A stretch of 64,000 bases of DNA from Tenebrio molitor (Eukaryota; Arthropoda; Insecta; Coleoptera; Tenebrionidae). This document shows positions 1 through 11,138 of this stretch, in pieces. The notes beneath the pieces were generated by a model. That model worked only from the letters and a program-made list of their open reading frames with translations, ran no database searches and was not told the DNA's origin. Position 1 is the first letter of the stretch; the number at the start of each line of letters is the position of its first letter. A program made the translations under genes and the position numbers. The stretch is from positions 16,864,001 to 16,928,000 of the forward strand of contig NC_091046.1 of the NCBI RefSeq assembly GCF_963966145.1, given 5' to 3'.

Positions 1-115
1 TTCAAGGTTATGTTTGCTATCATCGCCTCCTGGTCAAAATACATCAAAATAGGTATTATGGGAATAATTTGTTGTTGACTAATTAGTGTTCCGTTTTTTT
101 GCCGGTGAGTGTATT

Positions 116-200
116 ATTTGACGAGTTTGTATGTAAATTGGGTCTTTTTTGGGCCATTTTAAAACGCGAGTGAAACGAGTTTACGACAGTTGTCAACGGA
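116..200. repeat. half copy of a hairpin repeat
   Basis: This stretch resembles the left arm of the hairpin at 51931-52063: the same order of an ACGAGTTTG-like start, a GTAAATTGGG block, a run of T followed by GGCC, a TTTTAAAA block and GAGTGAAACGAG. Only one arm is recognisable here. It is a short dispersed repeat with no coding potential. Confidence 0.45.
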
Positions 201-616
201 AACAAAAGACAACAGGATCAATACTTGACTGTGTTTTGAATAAAAACGGCAACATTGCTAAAAAATTCTTGAGAATTGGGATTGTTTTGAGCATATCTGT
301 TTAATTTTCACCATAACAAGTGCACTAACATTAGGGGAGAACAAGGAGGGTTGATATGGCTAACACAAAATCTCACATAACTTGATACGAAATCAAAATA
401 AAAATTAAAAAAAAAGTTGTGTGATAGTTTATACAGTATGTCCCCGGATAAGTGAAACGACTCTTTTAAAAGATAAAAAAAATTCGATTTAAATTTTCAC
501 TTTTTTGGGTTTAGCCCTGCTTGGTTAATTTTTAACAGGATTTTAGTTTTGAAAAGTCAAGTATGTATGCCTTAGAAATTTTCAAAAAACCTATTTTTCT
601 GTAGAGTAAAGTGCCT

Positions 617-1018
617 TTTATGTGGTAAATACGACAAAAAGTTATTAAGAAAAGTTGTTTAGAATCAACATCTAGGCCTTTAGACAAAATTTCAAAATCA
701 TCGGCCAACTATGATTTTTATTTTTTTTTTCCTTTTAATCTAGTTTTAATTTACGTTTATTTAATTATAACTTATTAGTGTGAAGCCAGTAACTTGTAGT
801 AATAATCTAAGTGTGAATTTGTTTTTACTCATAATAAGAGAACTGTTAAAAATAAAATTTTTGAATTGTGAAATAAACATTAAAAGATGAAAAATCATAG
901 TTGGCCGAAGATTTTGAAATTTGGTATCCCTATACTAAATTTCAAAATCATCAGCCAACTATCATGTTGATTCTAAACAACTTTCCTTAATAACTTTTTG
1001 TCGTATTTGTCACATAAA
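617..1018. repeat. foldback element, about 60-bp arms
   Basis: The sequence starting TTTATGTGGTAAATACGAC near 617 reappears inverted and ends at about 1018. A second inner pair (about 685-720 and 888-930) carries CATCGGCCAACTATGATT and its complement, and a third partial copy of the inner block sits near 937-963. It is a non-autonomous foldback repeat with no ORF. The surrounding 200-2500 is AT-rich repeat debris in which I see no gene. Confidence 0.7.
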
Positions 1019-1298
1019 TAGGTAGTTATTTCGGTGTGGCCGGATCGCGGCCATGGTCATACTAGAGAACTACTTCTACTTAGACAATGGTCATACTTAC
1101 CCTGTACATGGATGGCCGTTTTGCGGCGGATTTGAAATTGTACCTGAAAAGGTAGGGGCCGGATTGCCGCCGGTCGGCGAAATTACTATGCATCTTTTTA
1201 TTTAATCCTAAGACGTCTATTACTTAGCATAAAAGCCCTGTTATAAATATCTAGCTTTTCAAAACTATGGTTAGTCTTATATCGGGTGTTTCTTTAAA

Positions 1299-1409
1299 TT
1301 TCACCTCACAGTAGGCGTGTAAAACGTAAGATTTAAACAGCTAATCCGTGATCCGTAACCTGTAGAGTGCGTTCACAACCGACTCTTCAACACCTACTAT
1401 GAGGTGAAA
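1299..1409. repeat. short inverted repeat
   Basis: TTTCACCTCACAGTAGGCG near 1299 is matched by its inverse ending GAGGTGAAA near 1409, with a loop of about 70 bp. It is probably a small MITE remnant. No flanking duplication was identified. Confidence 0.4.
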
Positions 1410-2489
1410 AAAAAAAACGATATTAGTTAACCACCCAAGTGGGGAAGTGAAGATGGAAGTGATATTTAGTAAACGTGGTGAAGAGTTCATTCTTTTAGAG
1501 TCTTTTAAATACATACTCTGAAAAAAGTACTACCAAACAAGGTGTGAACTGGTGTTGCACATTGAAGAGCTGCAATTTCAAAATCTATGTAAACGCAAGT
1601 CGAAAAGTTTTATCACTTTTTCAGGTGCATTTTAAACGGAAGATTTATAAGTCTCCGGCCCTGCCCCTTTTTACCTTTTGCTATCACTGCAGCAATCCGT
1701 CCGGCCATCACCTTTCCAGGTAGGTAGAGCTCGTGCCAACTCTCATGATCGATGACGCAGAAACCAAAATGCGTACCGAGGCGTCTGTACTATTCGAACT
1801 ACAAACATCGGTACCATTTTGTCACGCTTTAGAGATTTGTGAGCTAATTTATGTTGATATTTATTTGGCGAGAAGCCGACAAGTCCTTAGATAATGTCAG
1901 ACATTCTAATCCAAATCCTTGAACAGTGTAAAATGCAAATTTGCCGCCACCCTGAAAATTTGAACTAAACGACCGACGTTTTTACGTTTCACTTATCAAA
2001 ATTGGGCTCCGCCTTCGCGCAGCTTTTGTCAAGGTCATCGATCATGACAGTTGGCACAAGCTCTACCATCGGCGCCATCGAAATGTCAACGAATTTTGGG
2101 GCGCCCTCGAACTGCGGTCCAAGTACGGTCAGGTAAAAAGGGTCAAAATCCTTCTTACTAATCTCCTCCCGAACTGCGGTCAAGACCTGGAGAGGTGAAA
2201 TTTTTTTTATCAGTTAACAGCAGAGGATCTCACATAACTAATATTTTCTTGTGAAAGTAACATGCAATTTATGTGTAATCAACAAATAGTCTTTGTTGAT
2301 GGAACATTTGACTATCGCGAAAACAGAATTTTATTAACTCTAAGATTGAACACCTTAATACCAAAACATTAGTATGATTATGTTAAATGCGTGTCTCACA
2401 AGTTTTGTAAATAAATGTTTGTTTCCAAAGTTTTGAATTAAATATAATAAAGTTTAATTGCAATTCATGACGTGGTGGGGGAAGCCAAC

Positions 2490-2590
2490 AGGTACATACC
2501 TCTTAGTTATCACCGAAATACTGCCAACAAAAACACTAGATGATCATAGCCAACTTGGTCCCAAAAAGTTCGTGATTGCCTAATAAGTTA
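2490..2590. repeat. dispersed repeat shared with 37160-37240
   Basis: A block of about 80 bp running from GTTATCACCGA through CACTAGATG, CATAGCCAAC and GGTCCCA to a final TGCCTAAT occurs here and, less diverged, at about 37157-37240. Its tail also appears near 6274-6300. The family is not identified. Confidence 0.55.
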
Positions 2591-3152
2591 AATTTTCTTT
2601 ACCGCAGTTCGAGATAAGATTAGAGACGACCAGGGAAGTTAAAATTCTTTGACCGCAATTCGGGTGTCGGATTATTGGGCTTCTGACCGCTGACCGCAGT
2701 TCGGGGCACCGCGAATTTCTGGGGCCATAGAAACGTCTTCTGTTTTGGTCTAGATTAAATAAAACTTTGTTCAGTAGCGTACTATATAGTTGAATTTTTT
2801 TAATAAACAATTGTGAAAACGTTGTCTTGTTGGTATGAGCCAAACTGTGATTTTCATGATAATACGATTGGTCACATTGAGTGTCAACATTTTTTTATGT
2901 AACTGAGCCTGCGCCCTAACGAGCGAGAGTTTATTTCAAATTCGAAAAGGTTTCTCCTGATTTCTCATTAAATTTGTTTTGAAAATGAATTCACGGAAGA
3001 AAGGTACGGGAAGTGAACATAACCTTAACCATGATTTAGTGTCAAATTGTTATACAGCTGGTCCATATGTATGTCCAAATTTTAGGGTGGTACAGTATGA
3101 TTTTTTACTTCATTTTGACACTGACAATTGTTTATTAAAAAAATTTCACTAT

Positions 3153-3290
3153 GGGCCGGTTGCACCAACGTGAGTTAAATTTAACTACAGATTAAAATAT
3201 ACGAAAACATTGTTATAACAATAGGTAACTAAAGTAACGAAGCATTTTAACCTACAATTAATTTTAACTGGCGTTGGTGCAACCGGCCCT
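3153..3290. repeat. MITE family C, copy 1
   Basis: This 138-bp element has termini GGGCCGGTTGCACCAACG and the inverse. A second copy, about 90 percent similar by eye, lies at 31610-31747. It contains no ORF. Superfamily is uncertain; G-rich ends of this kind are common in PIF/Harbinger MITEs. Confidence 0.75.
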
Positions 3291-3338
3291 AAATGTATGG
3301 GAGATAAGAAAAGATTTCTATTACCTATAACTTTCTAT

Positions 3339-4929
3339 CAGGCCTATTCTGTAAGACACTTGGTTAAAAGTTAAACGTTAAAACAACGGTTAAAATATTT
3401 TAACCCATTGCGCTATTCTCTAAGCCAAAATTTTGACCAAAAGTTGTTAAAATTTAACTCAAATTGCTAATTTTTAGCGGGTGGTCATACCCAGCCGTTA
3501 AAAATTAACTTACGTCAAAACGGTCCCAAATCATAATGGCATTCGCAATGAATATTCTTTTGGTGCATGAACTGGAATGAAGGCGACAAATGTACTCGTA
3601 AGTAAATATTTCGACAAATCAAATCTGTCAATTCCATAAATTTTTCTCAATTCTTAAGGGTAATTTTGCCACCGGCGGTAAAAGATGAATCACCCTGTAC
3701 AGCTTTCTCATTGTAGCTTGAGCTGTAAGAACCGTATTACAATTATTACAAGTTTCCCCGAGTTTGGCTACAGCCCTCGCTTTTTCCGCATCGGTCAAGT
3801 GTCGTGGCACGTATATCGTTTAAAAATAAATTAAATCTGCTGACAAATTATCGGGCCTATTCTGTAACTCGTCTGTTAATTTTAACCATCCGCTAATAAA
3901 TTAATTTTTAACAACCGGTTATCTACAAATAACCAAAATTCTATTCTGTAAGACAAACTATTAACGGGTAGGTTAAAAAGCATTATTTTAGCGGCTAGGT
4001 TATTTTGAAGAATGAAGTCAGGCACGGAAGCGTACAAATACATATGGCAACGTCGCAAATCACTGTCAGCTGGAGGAACAACAGTCATAATTATTTGCAA
4101 AATTATACCTAACCTCAACTAATAGTTGCAGACTACATTGGTATGGGCACAGACTACTCAAAAACGTGAAATTGAAATTAAAAATCGACCGGTTTTTGTT
4201 CTTTTTTCAAAACTCAACAGTTTATGATTTATCGAATTGTTGCATTACTTTTGCCCCTCACTGTATAAATGAAAGTAATTGGTAATTGGTACCACTTGTA
4301 CACGACAACCCTCGTTAAGCGGCAATAAACCACTCAAGGAATCAAAAGTTCGTTTTAAATATCGATAGATGCACTTTAGGTATCAACTCAAATATGTTAC
4401 AGCTTGCCCATTGTAGCTTGAGCTGTGAGGGATGCGCAGAGTTGAATAAAAAGGTCAGATAAAGAGGTCCTGGAAGCGGCAAAGAAATGCGACAAAATCA
4501 GTGAAGACTGTAGGGCTGTAAGACCACTGCGCATCCGGTTCTTACAGCTCAAGCTACAATGAGAAAGCTGTACAGGATGATTCTTTTTACCGCCGGTGGC
4601 AAAATTACCCTTAAGAATTAAGAAAAATTTATGGAATTGACAGATTTGATTTGTCGAAAACTTTACTTACGAGTACATTTGTCGCCTTCATTCCAGTTCA
4701 TGCACCAAAAGAATATTCATTGCGAATGCCATTATAATTTGGGACCGTTTTGACGTAAGTTAATTTTTAACGGCTGGGTATGACCACCCGCTAAAAATTA
4801 GCAATTTGAGTTAAATTTTAACAACTTTTGGTTAAAATTTTGGCTTAGAGAATAGCGCAATGGGTTAAAATATTTTAACCGTTGTTTTAACGTTTAACTT
4901 TTAACCAAGTGTCTTACAGAATAGGCCTG
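3339..4929. mobile_element. large foldback element with about 400-bp inverted arms
   Basis: Two arms of roughly 400 bp (3339-3733 and 4529-4929) are near-perfect inverted copies starting CAGGCCTATTCTGTAAGACA. The centre (3734-4528) contains a second, shorter set of CCTATTCTGTAA-type ends near 3852-3990, which suggests nesting. A minus-strand stretch at 3706-3810 reads like the start of a transposase helix-turn-helix (MPRHLTDAEKARAV), but it decays after about 20 residues. Classification is open: a PIF/Harbinger- or Tc1-type foldback are both possible. Confidence 0.75.
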
Positions 4930-5097
4930 TTGGTCTGTGAAAATATGTCACAAATCTGACACATTAACGCACGCCTATGATTGATGTTTTAACACACACT
5001 AGGAAAATTTGGCGTTCACATTTCGATGGCGCCGATAGTTCATTTTAAACGGGAGATTTAAAAGTTGACCATCGCCGCAATCCGGCCCTGCCCCGCA

Positions 5098-5700
5098 ACA
5101 GCGCTACCCCGCGGAAACGGACAGGTTGAAAGGTACAATCGTACCCTACTAGAATCCATGAGCACCATGGGTGCTGACGCAGACGATGATGAATGGGACC
5201 AGAATTTGCCCAATATCCAGTTGGGTTTGAACGGCGCGGTTAACTCGGCTATTGGGGTAACTCCTAGTGAGGCGTTAATGGGGTATAGAGTTTGCTCCCA
5301 GGTCATGTTAGAGGGCGAAGGGCGAGAGGTGGTGGACGTGACCAGGGTCCGTGATCGGATGATGGCGGCCACTGAGAGCTACCAGGCTGACCAGAAGCGG
5401 CGTTTCTATCGACACCGAAGCAAAGCTCGCCAGTACTCGCAAAACGACCTAGTACTAATAAGGATGACCTGCAGCCCTGCAACAGGTACCAGCCGGAAGC
5501 TGTGCGCCAAATGGCAGGGTCCTTTCAGAGTAACCGCCGTCCTGGGCCATGATCGCTACGCAGTCCAGGATATTCCTAGTGCTACCAGAAGTAGAGTTTC
5601 GTATAGTGGAACGTGTGGAGCAGAGAATATGCGCCCCTGGATACACGTCGAAGAGCCCACTGACACGAAAGGTAAGCATTCCGAGGGAACTTGTCGATAA
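5098..5700 (+). pseudogene. Ty3/gypsy integrase C-terminal fragment
   Basis: The reading frame carries the end of a retroviral-type integrase core (PRGNGQVERYNRTLL, containing the last catalytic Glu) followed by the conserved GVTPSEALMGYR segment and a basic C-terminal domain. It stops at 5698-5700. The first two catalytic Asp residues, RT, protease and gag are missing upstream, where sequence turns into the end of the foldback element. It is the same gypsy lineage as the minus-strand copy at 7750-8682, with clear residue-level similarity over about 130 residues. It is a dead fragment. About 5700-6300 downstream is GC-richer and ends in AATAAA-containing sequence; it is probably the element's 3' non-coding part, but no LTR pair could be matched. 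Confidence 0.85.
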
Positions 5701-6426
5701 CACCGGAGCAGTTCAGCTCGGCGGTGGAGACATCGAGGTTGCCCTGGCAGAATGGTTTTGGGAGGATTGAGCACTAGGCGGCCCTAGTGCTGGTCGGCTA
5801 TGATGTCGTAGTCACTGACGGGATCGACGGGTAGTGGTACTGCGGCGGGGCCCCGTAGAGTAGGATAGGTTAAGTTAGGCTAAGACAAATCCGATCAATG
5901 CGCCGCGAAATCTCCCTGTTTGGCGTTAAATCACTGGGTTAGTGGTTTAAGTCGCAAGGCAACCCCGTAGGTGTTAAGTGTCTGATTTCAGGACCCCACA
6001 GAACCTGGGAAGGTGAGGACATTTCAGGACCCCACGCGGCCGGGAAAAGTGAGGACACTTTCATGTCAGGAGAGGCCGTGTTGTCGTGGGTGTTTTCGGG
6101 GAATCCTGGGACAGCAGAGAGGAGTGGGAGGTGGCGCGACGCTGGAGGCTACGAGACACTTAGCGAAAAGTCATCACTGTTGGCGGATATCGGCTAATTA
6201 ATTACGTATTAGAAAACCCCAATTTATGTTCACTTAATCGTTGTATTCTTTCAAATAAAAGATTGTTAAAAAAGATCGTGAATGCCTAATACATTTATAG
6301 TCGAGTCAATCAAGGTTTTTATGTCTTAATCCTCAGAAACAGCTCCGATTTTGATGATTTTTTTTTAATGTGTGTATTTTGGTTGGGCACGTAAATATTT
6401 ATATTGTTTAAACAATAATTTGCTAA

Positions 6427-6490
6427 ACCGCCTCGGCTACGCAATATCACACTCGCAAAATATCATTTTCTGGACTTGCGATCCAAATAA
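6427..6490. repeat. single arm of the 34147-34277 near-palindrome
   Basis: The string from CGCCTCGGCTACGCAATAT through CATTTTCTGGACTTG to CCAAATAACTATTG matches one arm and the loop of the near-palindrome at 34147-34277. The other arm is absent here. 6500-7750 has no recognisable gene; its open frames have no family resemblance. Confidence 0.65.
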
Positions 6491-7749
6491 CTATTGAAGT
6501 GTCAAAAAGCTCAGCTATGCAGTAACTTGCCAAAATTAGCACTGCCTGCAAAATTTTCGCACAGGTCTCTTTTTGCGCTGGCCCACGAGCGACGATCTAA
6601 AGGGCTGCAACAGGAGAACCACTCACATGTCTCGGCCTCACAACCGAAAATTTTAACCAAAAAAAATTGCCGTCAGCCAAACCTCATCCAGAAGACACAT
6701 TTGTGGGTCCAGAATCCACGTGGTCCAACAAACCACGAAGTAAAATGGTCAAGGAGGATCGGGCGGTTTTATCTTCGGTGGTGTTCCCCCCTCCAGTGGC
6801 AACCGCAGAGGTAGGATCAACACTGTTTGAGTTGTTTTCATCCTCCATTTGCACGGGCACGGCACAGAGACTTTTTTGTTTTAACAACAGGGAAAGAATA
6901 AAATAAAGAAAACAATTTTATGGGCACGATATGTCACAATCCCACTTCTGATGTTAGCTTTTAATCTTAAAAGCTTAAATAATAATGCGTCCGCACTGAA
7001 CGAGGCGCGTAGTCAATCTGCTGGAGTGCGCTCCGCACTTAAGAATGTGTGAGACTAGCACTATTATGCAGAATCACCACTTGGACACGTAATGCGGTAC
7101 ATTTTGGCGCTAACAATTAGTAGTTTTAATTTGGTCGGTACAAGAAAACACCCGGTAATTTAAACAATGGTTTATTTGCGAACACCAGTTTCATCCACGT
7201 GCTAAACCCCAATTGAGCCTCTTTTTCTCGGTGCTGGAATCCCTTCCCGCTTTTCCGCGTTTGTCCTCGTCTCTCGTATTGAGTTTCAGTGATTCCGATG
7301 CCGTGGTTGACGTTTGGTCGCGACTTTGCTGACACGGCCCTTCCTGACGTATGAGCGTCCTCGCTCTGGGCCCTGAACTGATGTCTCAGCACTCCCAGCT
7401 CTCAACAAGACCATGAATCACTGAAATTTCCCCAAACTTAGATAACCATCCAGGACAAGGGAAAAGATTTTTTTCTGGTTGCACACCTGGGCTCCTGCCT
7501 ACCTAAGAAAGAAATGCAAAAACTGTTTGGCCAAACATAACACAAAATATAAAGGGTTATTCATCTTGCCACTAAGCCTAAAGCATTCTAGTACTACGAT
7601 CTACGCTACTAATAATAAAATGTGCCATGTATTATGGTGTACCCGTGTCCATAAAATGCCGCCCGGCCTGACAAAACCTTTACCCTCCGCTACTGTACGC
7701 TCACGGCACCTCCTCAGTGCCCGTAAGCAGCACCTCACACTCCACACGG

Positions 7750-8682
7750 TTACAGCACACCCATAACTACATGCACCAATACATTACCCATTAATCCATC
7801 CCGTACGTAATCCAGGGTTTCATGCATTCCACCCCGACTACACGTCGATATTGCGTTCTCGACCGCACGCTGCCCGGTATGTCGCTTATTTCGTAGCGGT
7901 CTCGTCCTATAACTTGAGTCACCCGGAAGGGACCTCGCCATTTCGGCAATAAGTTTCTGGCTATGACCACTTGGAGGATTTGCGATTACTGTGGTCATTA
8001 CCAAGTCACCAATGTCATAGGTCGGTGCCTCCCTTCTTCTGCTGTCGAAGTGCCGCTTCTCTTCTGCCTGATGTTTTGCGATGCGTTGACTTATTTCTTC
8101 TCGAACACCGGTGACGTCAACGACGTCTGGTAATCCGTTGTTGAGCACGGGGTTTTCTTTGACCCGAAAACCCATTAAGGCCTCGCTTGGTGTAACACCG
8201 ATCGTTGCATTGACAGTCCCGTTCAATCCCAGTTGAATGTTAATGATGTTTTCATCCCATTGGTCATCATTCGTGTTGGCTCCCATTGTGGCTAATGAGG
8301 TTAGCAGCGTTTTATGATATCGTTCCACCTGTCCGTTTCCTCTTGGCAAACCAACGGCGGTTAGGTGGTAAATAATGTTACCGTTGATGCAAACATCTCT
8401 CATAGCTTGGGAGGTGAAAGCCGTTCCTTGGTCGGTGATAAGGCGTCTCGGTGTTCCGAAAGTTTTAATGACGTCCTTCAAACAGTTTATAGCGTGTCTA
8501 CTTTGAGTACCCTTTACCGCGTAAATGAGGATGAATTTTGTAGATGCGTCAATGATTGTGAGAATGTAAGATTTACCAGATCTGGTTTTGATGAATGGGC
8601 CTAAATGATCTGCATGAATGGTATGAAAAGGGCGGGCAACCTTTGGTTGATGTCTGACCGATGTCTTTGACAGTGTTTGCAA
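7750..8682 (-). pseudogene. Ty3/gypsy integrase fragment (310 codons)
   Basis: This is an uninterrupted reading frame for the integrase domain of a Ty3/gypsy retrotransposon pol. All three catalytic residues can be read: D25 (HADHLG), D84 (ITDQGTAF) and E120 (GNGQVERY), spaced DD35E as in the family. It is followed by the VTPSEALMG segment and a C-terminal basic region whose last 70 residues look frame-shifted or non-homologous. The N-terminal zinc-binding HHCC, RNase H, RT and gag are not present upstream (8683-9096 has no coding match). Function would be cDNA insertion into the host genome. As a fragment it is inactive. Confidence 0.88.
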
Positions 8683-8867
8683 GACACTGCGGGCGCTTAT
8701 TAAGAATTGTCAAAGGTTTATTAACAGCAACTGGATCTGTCGTACCGACTTATACCTGGTAGTTTTTGATTTCGAGACATTCAACCGAATCTAAATATCG
8801 TGTTTGTACCAATTGTAATTTGTCGCCGCACTTGTAATATTCTGTATCAGCGAGCTCGGTAAAGTAC

Positions 8868-8913
8868 CTGTTTCTAACAATAACGTTCAAAACTACATTA
8901 TTTTGTACATATA
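8868..8913. repeat. direct repeat flanking the BEL/Pao remnant, copy 1
   Basis: About 46 bp starting GTACCTGTTTCTAACAATAA recurs in the same orientation at 11299-11343, on the other side of the BEL/Pao remnant. This is compatible with leftover LTR pieces of the BEL element, but the match ends abruptly on both sides. Confidence 0.5.
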
Positions 8914-9096
8914 CCGCCCCCCTTGAAGGCACGGACTTCAAAAATTATTAACAAAGATCGAACATGGTTATTAGAAAAAGGATTGTTACATCATAAACAT
9001 GACAAAAAAACATTAAAAAATACAAACATTGAAGACAATTGTAAAAAAAGGGTTAATACATAATTATAACAAATATTTACATGATACAAACATAGT

Positions 9097-10031
9097 CTAT
9101 TCATTCGCTGGCAGAACGCACACTTTTCGCGTGGCTCTTTTGAAGATGCCATTGACAGTCTTTACGGACACTACGCGCACAACACCGTCACTTCCGGGAT
9201 GAAGTTCTACGATGCGTCCCAATTTCCATTGTAGTGGCGGCGTGTTGTCCTCAACTAGAATCACCATGGAACCAACTTCCAAGGCGGGGGTGGACGGTCT
9301 GGAACCGGAACCACGGAGCTGCTTGGAACGATTGATGTTTTGAACAAGGTACTCCCTTTGCCAGCGGTTCCAAAAGTGCTGCCTCATCTGTTCCACTCTT
9401 TGCCATTGCGTCAATCGGTTGATCCTCGTCGTCGTAAGATCTCTTTCGCTTATAGAAGTTAATGGCTCTCCGATGAGGAAGTGACCAGGGGTTATGGGGT
9501 TAAGGTCATTAGGATCGTTACTCAGGGGACATAAAGGTCTGGAGTTTAGGACTGCTTCAATTCTTGTTAACAGGGTATACAATTCTTCGTAGGAAAGCAC
9601 GACTTCTCCAATTGTTCTCTTTAAATGGATTTTACGTTTATTTCCCAAATACCGCCCATGTGCGGGGATCTGGGGGGAATAAAATGCCACGAGATACCCT
9701 GATTAGCCAGATTTTCTGTAATATGACTAAATGAAGCTGACTTTAGAAATGTTCTTAGTTCTAGTAATTCCTTATTGGCGCCAACGAAATTTGTAGCATT
9801 GTCCGAATAAAGATGGTACACATGACCACGTCTTGATATGAAGCGTTTTAGCGCATTCAAAAAGGTTTGAGTCGTTAAGTCACCAACTAGTTCTAAATGA
9901 ACGGCTTTAGTTGAAAAACAGACAAAGACGCAAATATATGCCTTCACAGTACGCTCACTGTTGGGTGGTGATATTAGCCGTACAAATGATATGGTCGTCT
10001 TTGTACCGGGTGGGGCATCGTATACGCGCAC
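9097..10031 (-). pseudogene. BEL/Pao integrase and DUF5641 remnant, frameshifted
   Basis: Two overlapping minus-strand frames (10031-9621 and 9690-9097) together give the integrase core of a BEL/Pao retrotransposon: KAVHLELVGDLTT, an SDNATNFVGANKEL block and FIPPRSPHMGGIWE with the last catalytic Glu. They continue into the family's C-terminal domain (RIEAVLNSRPLCPLS, GHFLIGEPL, ELHPGSDGVVRVVSVKT). One frameshift near 9640-9690 separates them. Gag, protease and RT are missing. The element was inserted with its 5' side toward higher coordinates. It is inactive. Confidence 0.9.
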
Positions 10032-10674
10032 GCGAGAAATCGCTACTTCTAATTAAATAAAATTTGCGAAATTTTATATACCTGACTAATTATTGATAAG
10101 GTACATTTGACAATTTTTAAAAAAATTTTTGTTAATAAATAAGGCCGTAACAGTTTTATTAGTTTTCTGAAATTAACTGTTAATTTACCTACAAAGTTTT
10201 TACACTAAATGAATCTGTATCTGCTAGCGCATCAAACCCTGGTGGCACAATTACAAATTTTGACTTGGCTAGCTAAATAATTCGCTTTTTTATTTAAACG
10301 TAAACCAGACGGGTGATTTACGGCACAATGGTATAATTTCCCAACAAAGGTATAGCCGACCGTTTTAAACCTTTTTGCCATAAAATTGACAGTTTCCATT
10401 GTCACCTAAATTTACGACACCACAAGTAGCAGGTCATAAATAAAAAAGATTTTGAAAGTTGAAATGTAAAATTGTGTTTAATTCAAAATCTAATTGGTAT
10501 TTTTTTCCGTAGATTTCGTAAATAATTATAGGAAGTGAATCTGGATAGGTTAGTATAAAAATCAGAATTTGACTTTTTGGTTGAAATTTACATTTTAATT
10601 TTTTTTGGCTTTGTTTGTAAGTGAAAAATTATCAAAAAATTATGAAATGTAAGTACCTTACCAATAGCCAGGTA

Positions 10675-11056
10675 CAGTTAATTTCAAAATTATAGAGTAC
10701 ACCTAATTTTCTACAGTGTAAAATGCACTTACATTTTTTGTCAAAGATCAATGTCAATTTTGACAAACAAAATGCCTAATCTAACCGAATACGCGAAAGT
10801 GGTCATTCTTTCCAAATTAGAAGAAGGGTGGTTGATCCGGAGGGTAGCCCAATATTATAACATCGCGAAGAGCACCGTGTAGAGAGGATAAAACAAACAA
10901 TATTATGGTGCTCTAAAATATATGTTGTCAAACTTACCTAACCTATATAAAAATATGACGTCTACATTTCAAAAAGGCATCTTCCCATCTGGAAAAAACT
11001 CTAATAAATCGACTTCTTGATTTTTGAGGTGTACTCGATAATTTTGAAATTAACTG
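10675..11056. mobile_element. Tc1/mariner-type MITE retaining transposase HTH, copy 1
   Basis: The 382-bp element has TIRs starting CAGTTAATTTCAAAATTAT, flanked by TA on both sides (10673-10674, 11057-11058). Inside, about 10772-10880 on the plus strand, is a short frame reading like a Tc1-type transposase N-terminus (PNLTEYAKVVILSKLEEGW, then IRRVAQYY), after which it stops. It is an internally deleted derivative of an autonomous element. A sister copy of nearly equal length lies at 21522-21912. Confidence 0.85.
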
Positions 11057-11077
11057 TAAGTCTGGAAAATTTCGACA

Positions 11078-11138
11078 ATTTTATTTAATTAGAAGTCTGG
11101 ATTTCTCGCGTGCGCGTATACGATGCCCCACCCGGTAT
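11078..11138. repeat. inverted copy of the BEL/Pao 5' fragment end
   Basis: About 60 bp including CTCGCGTGCGCGTATACGAT is the reverse complement of 10007-10060, at the coding 5' end of the BEL/Pao remnant. The two inverted pieces bracket the 10675-11056 MITE. The origin may be a local inversion or foldback insertion. From 11350 to 12460 I see only AT-rich sequence with no recognisable gene. Confidence 0.6.

Noticed and set aside
1989..2183. A 64-codon minus-strand frame with a few gypsy-like words
   Set aside because: The resemblance (VREEIS) is too short to assign and the rest does not match integrase.
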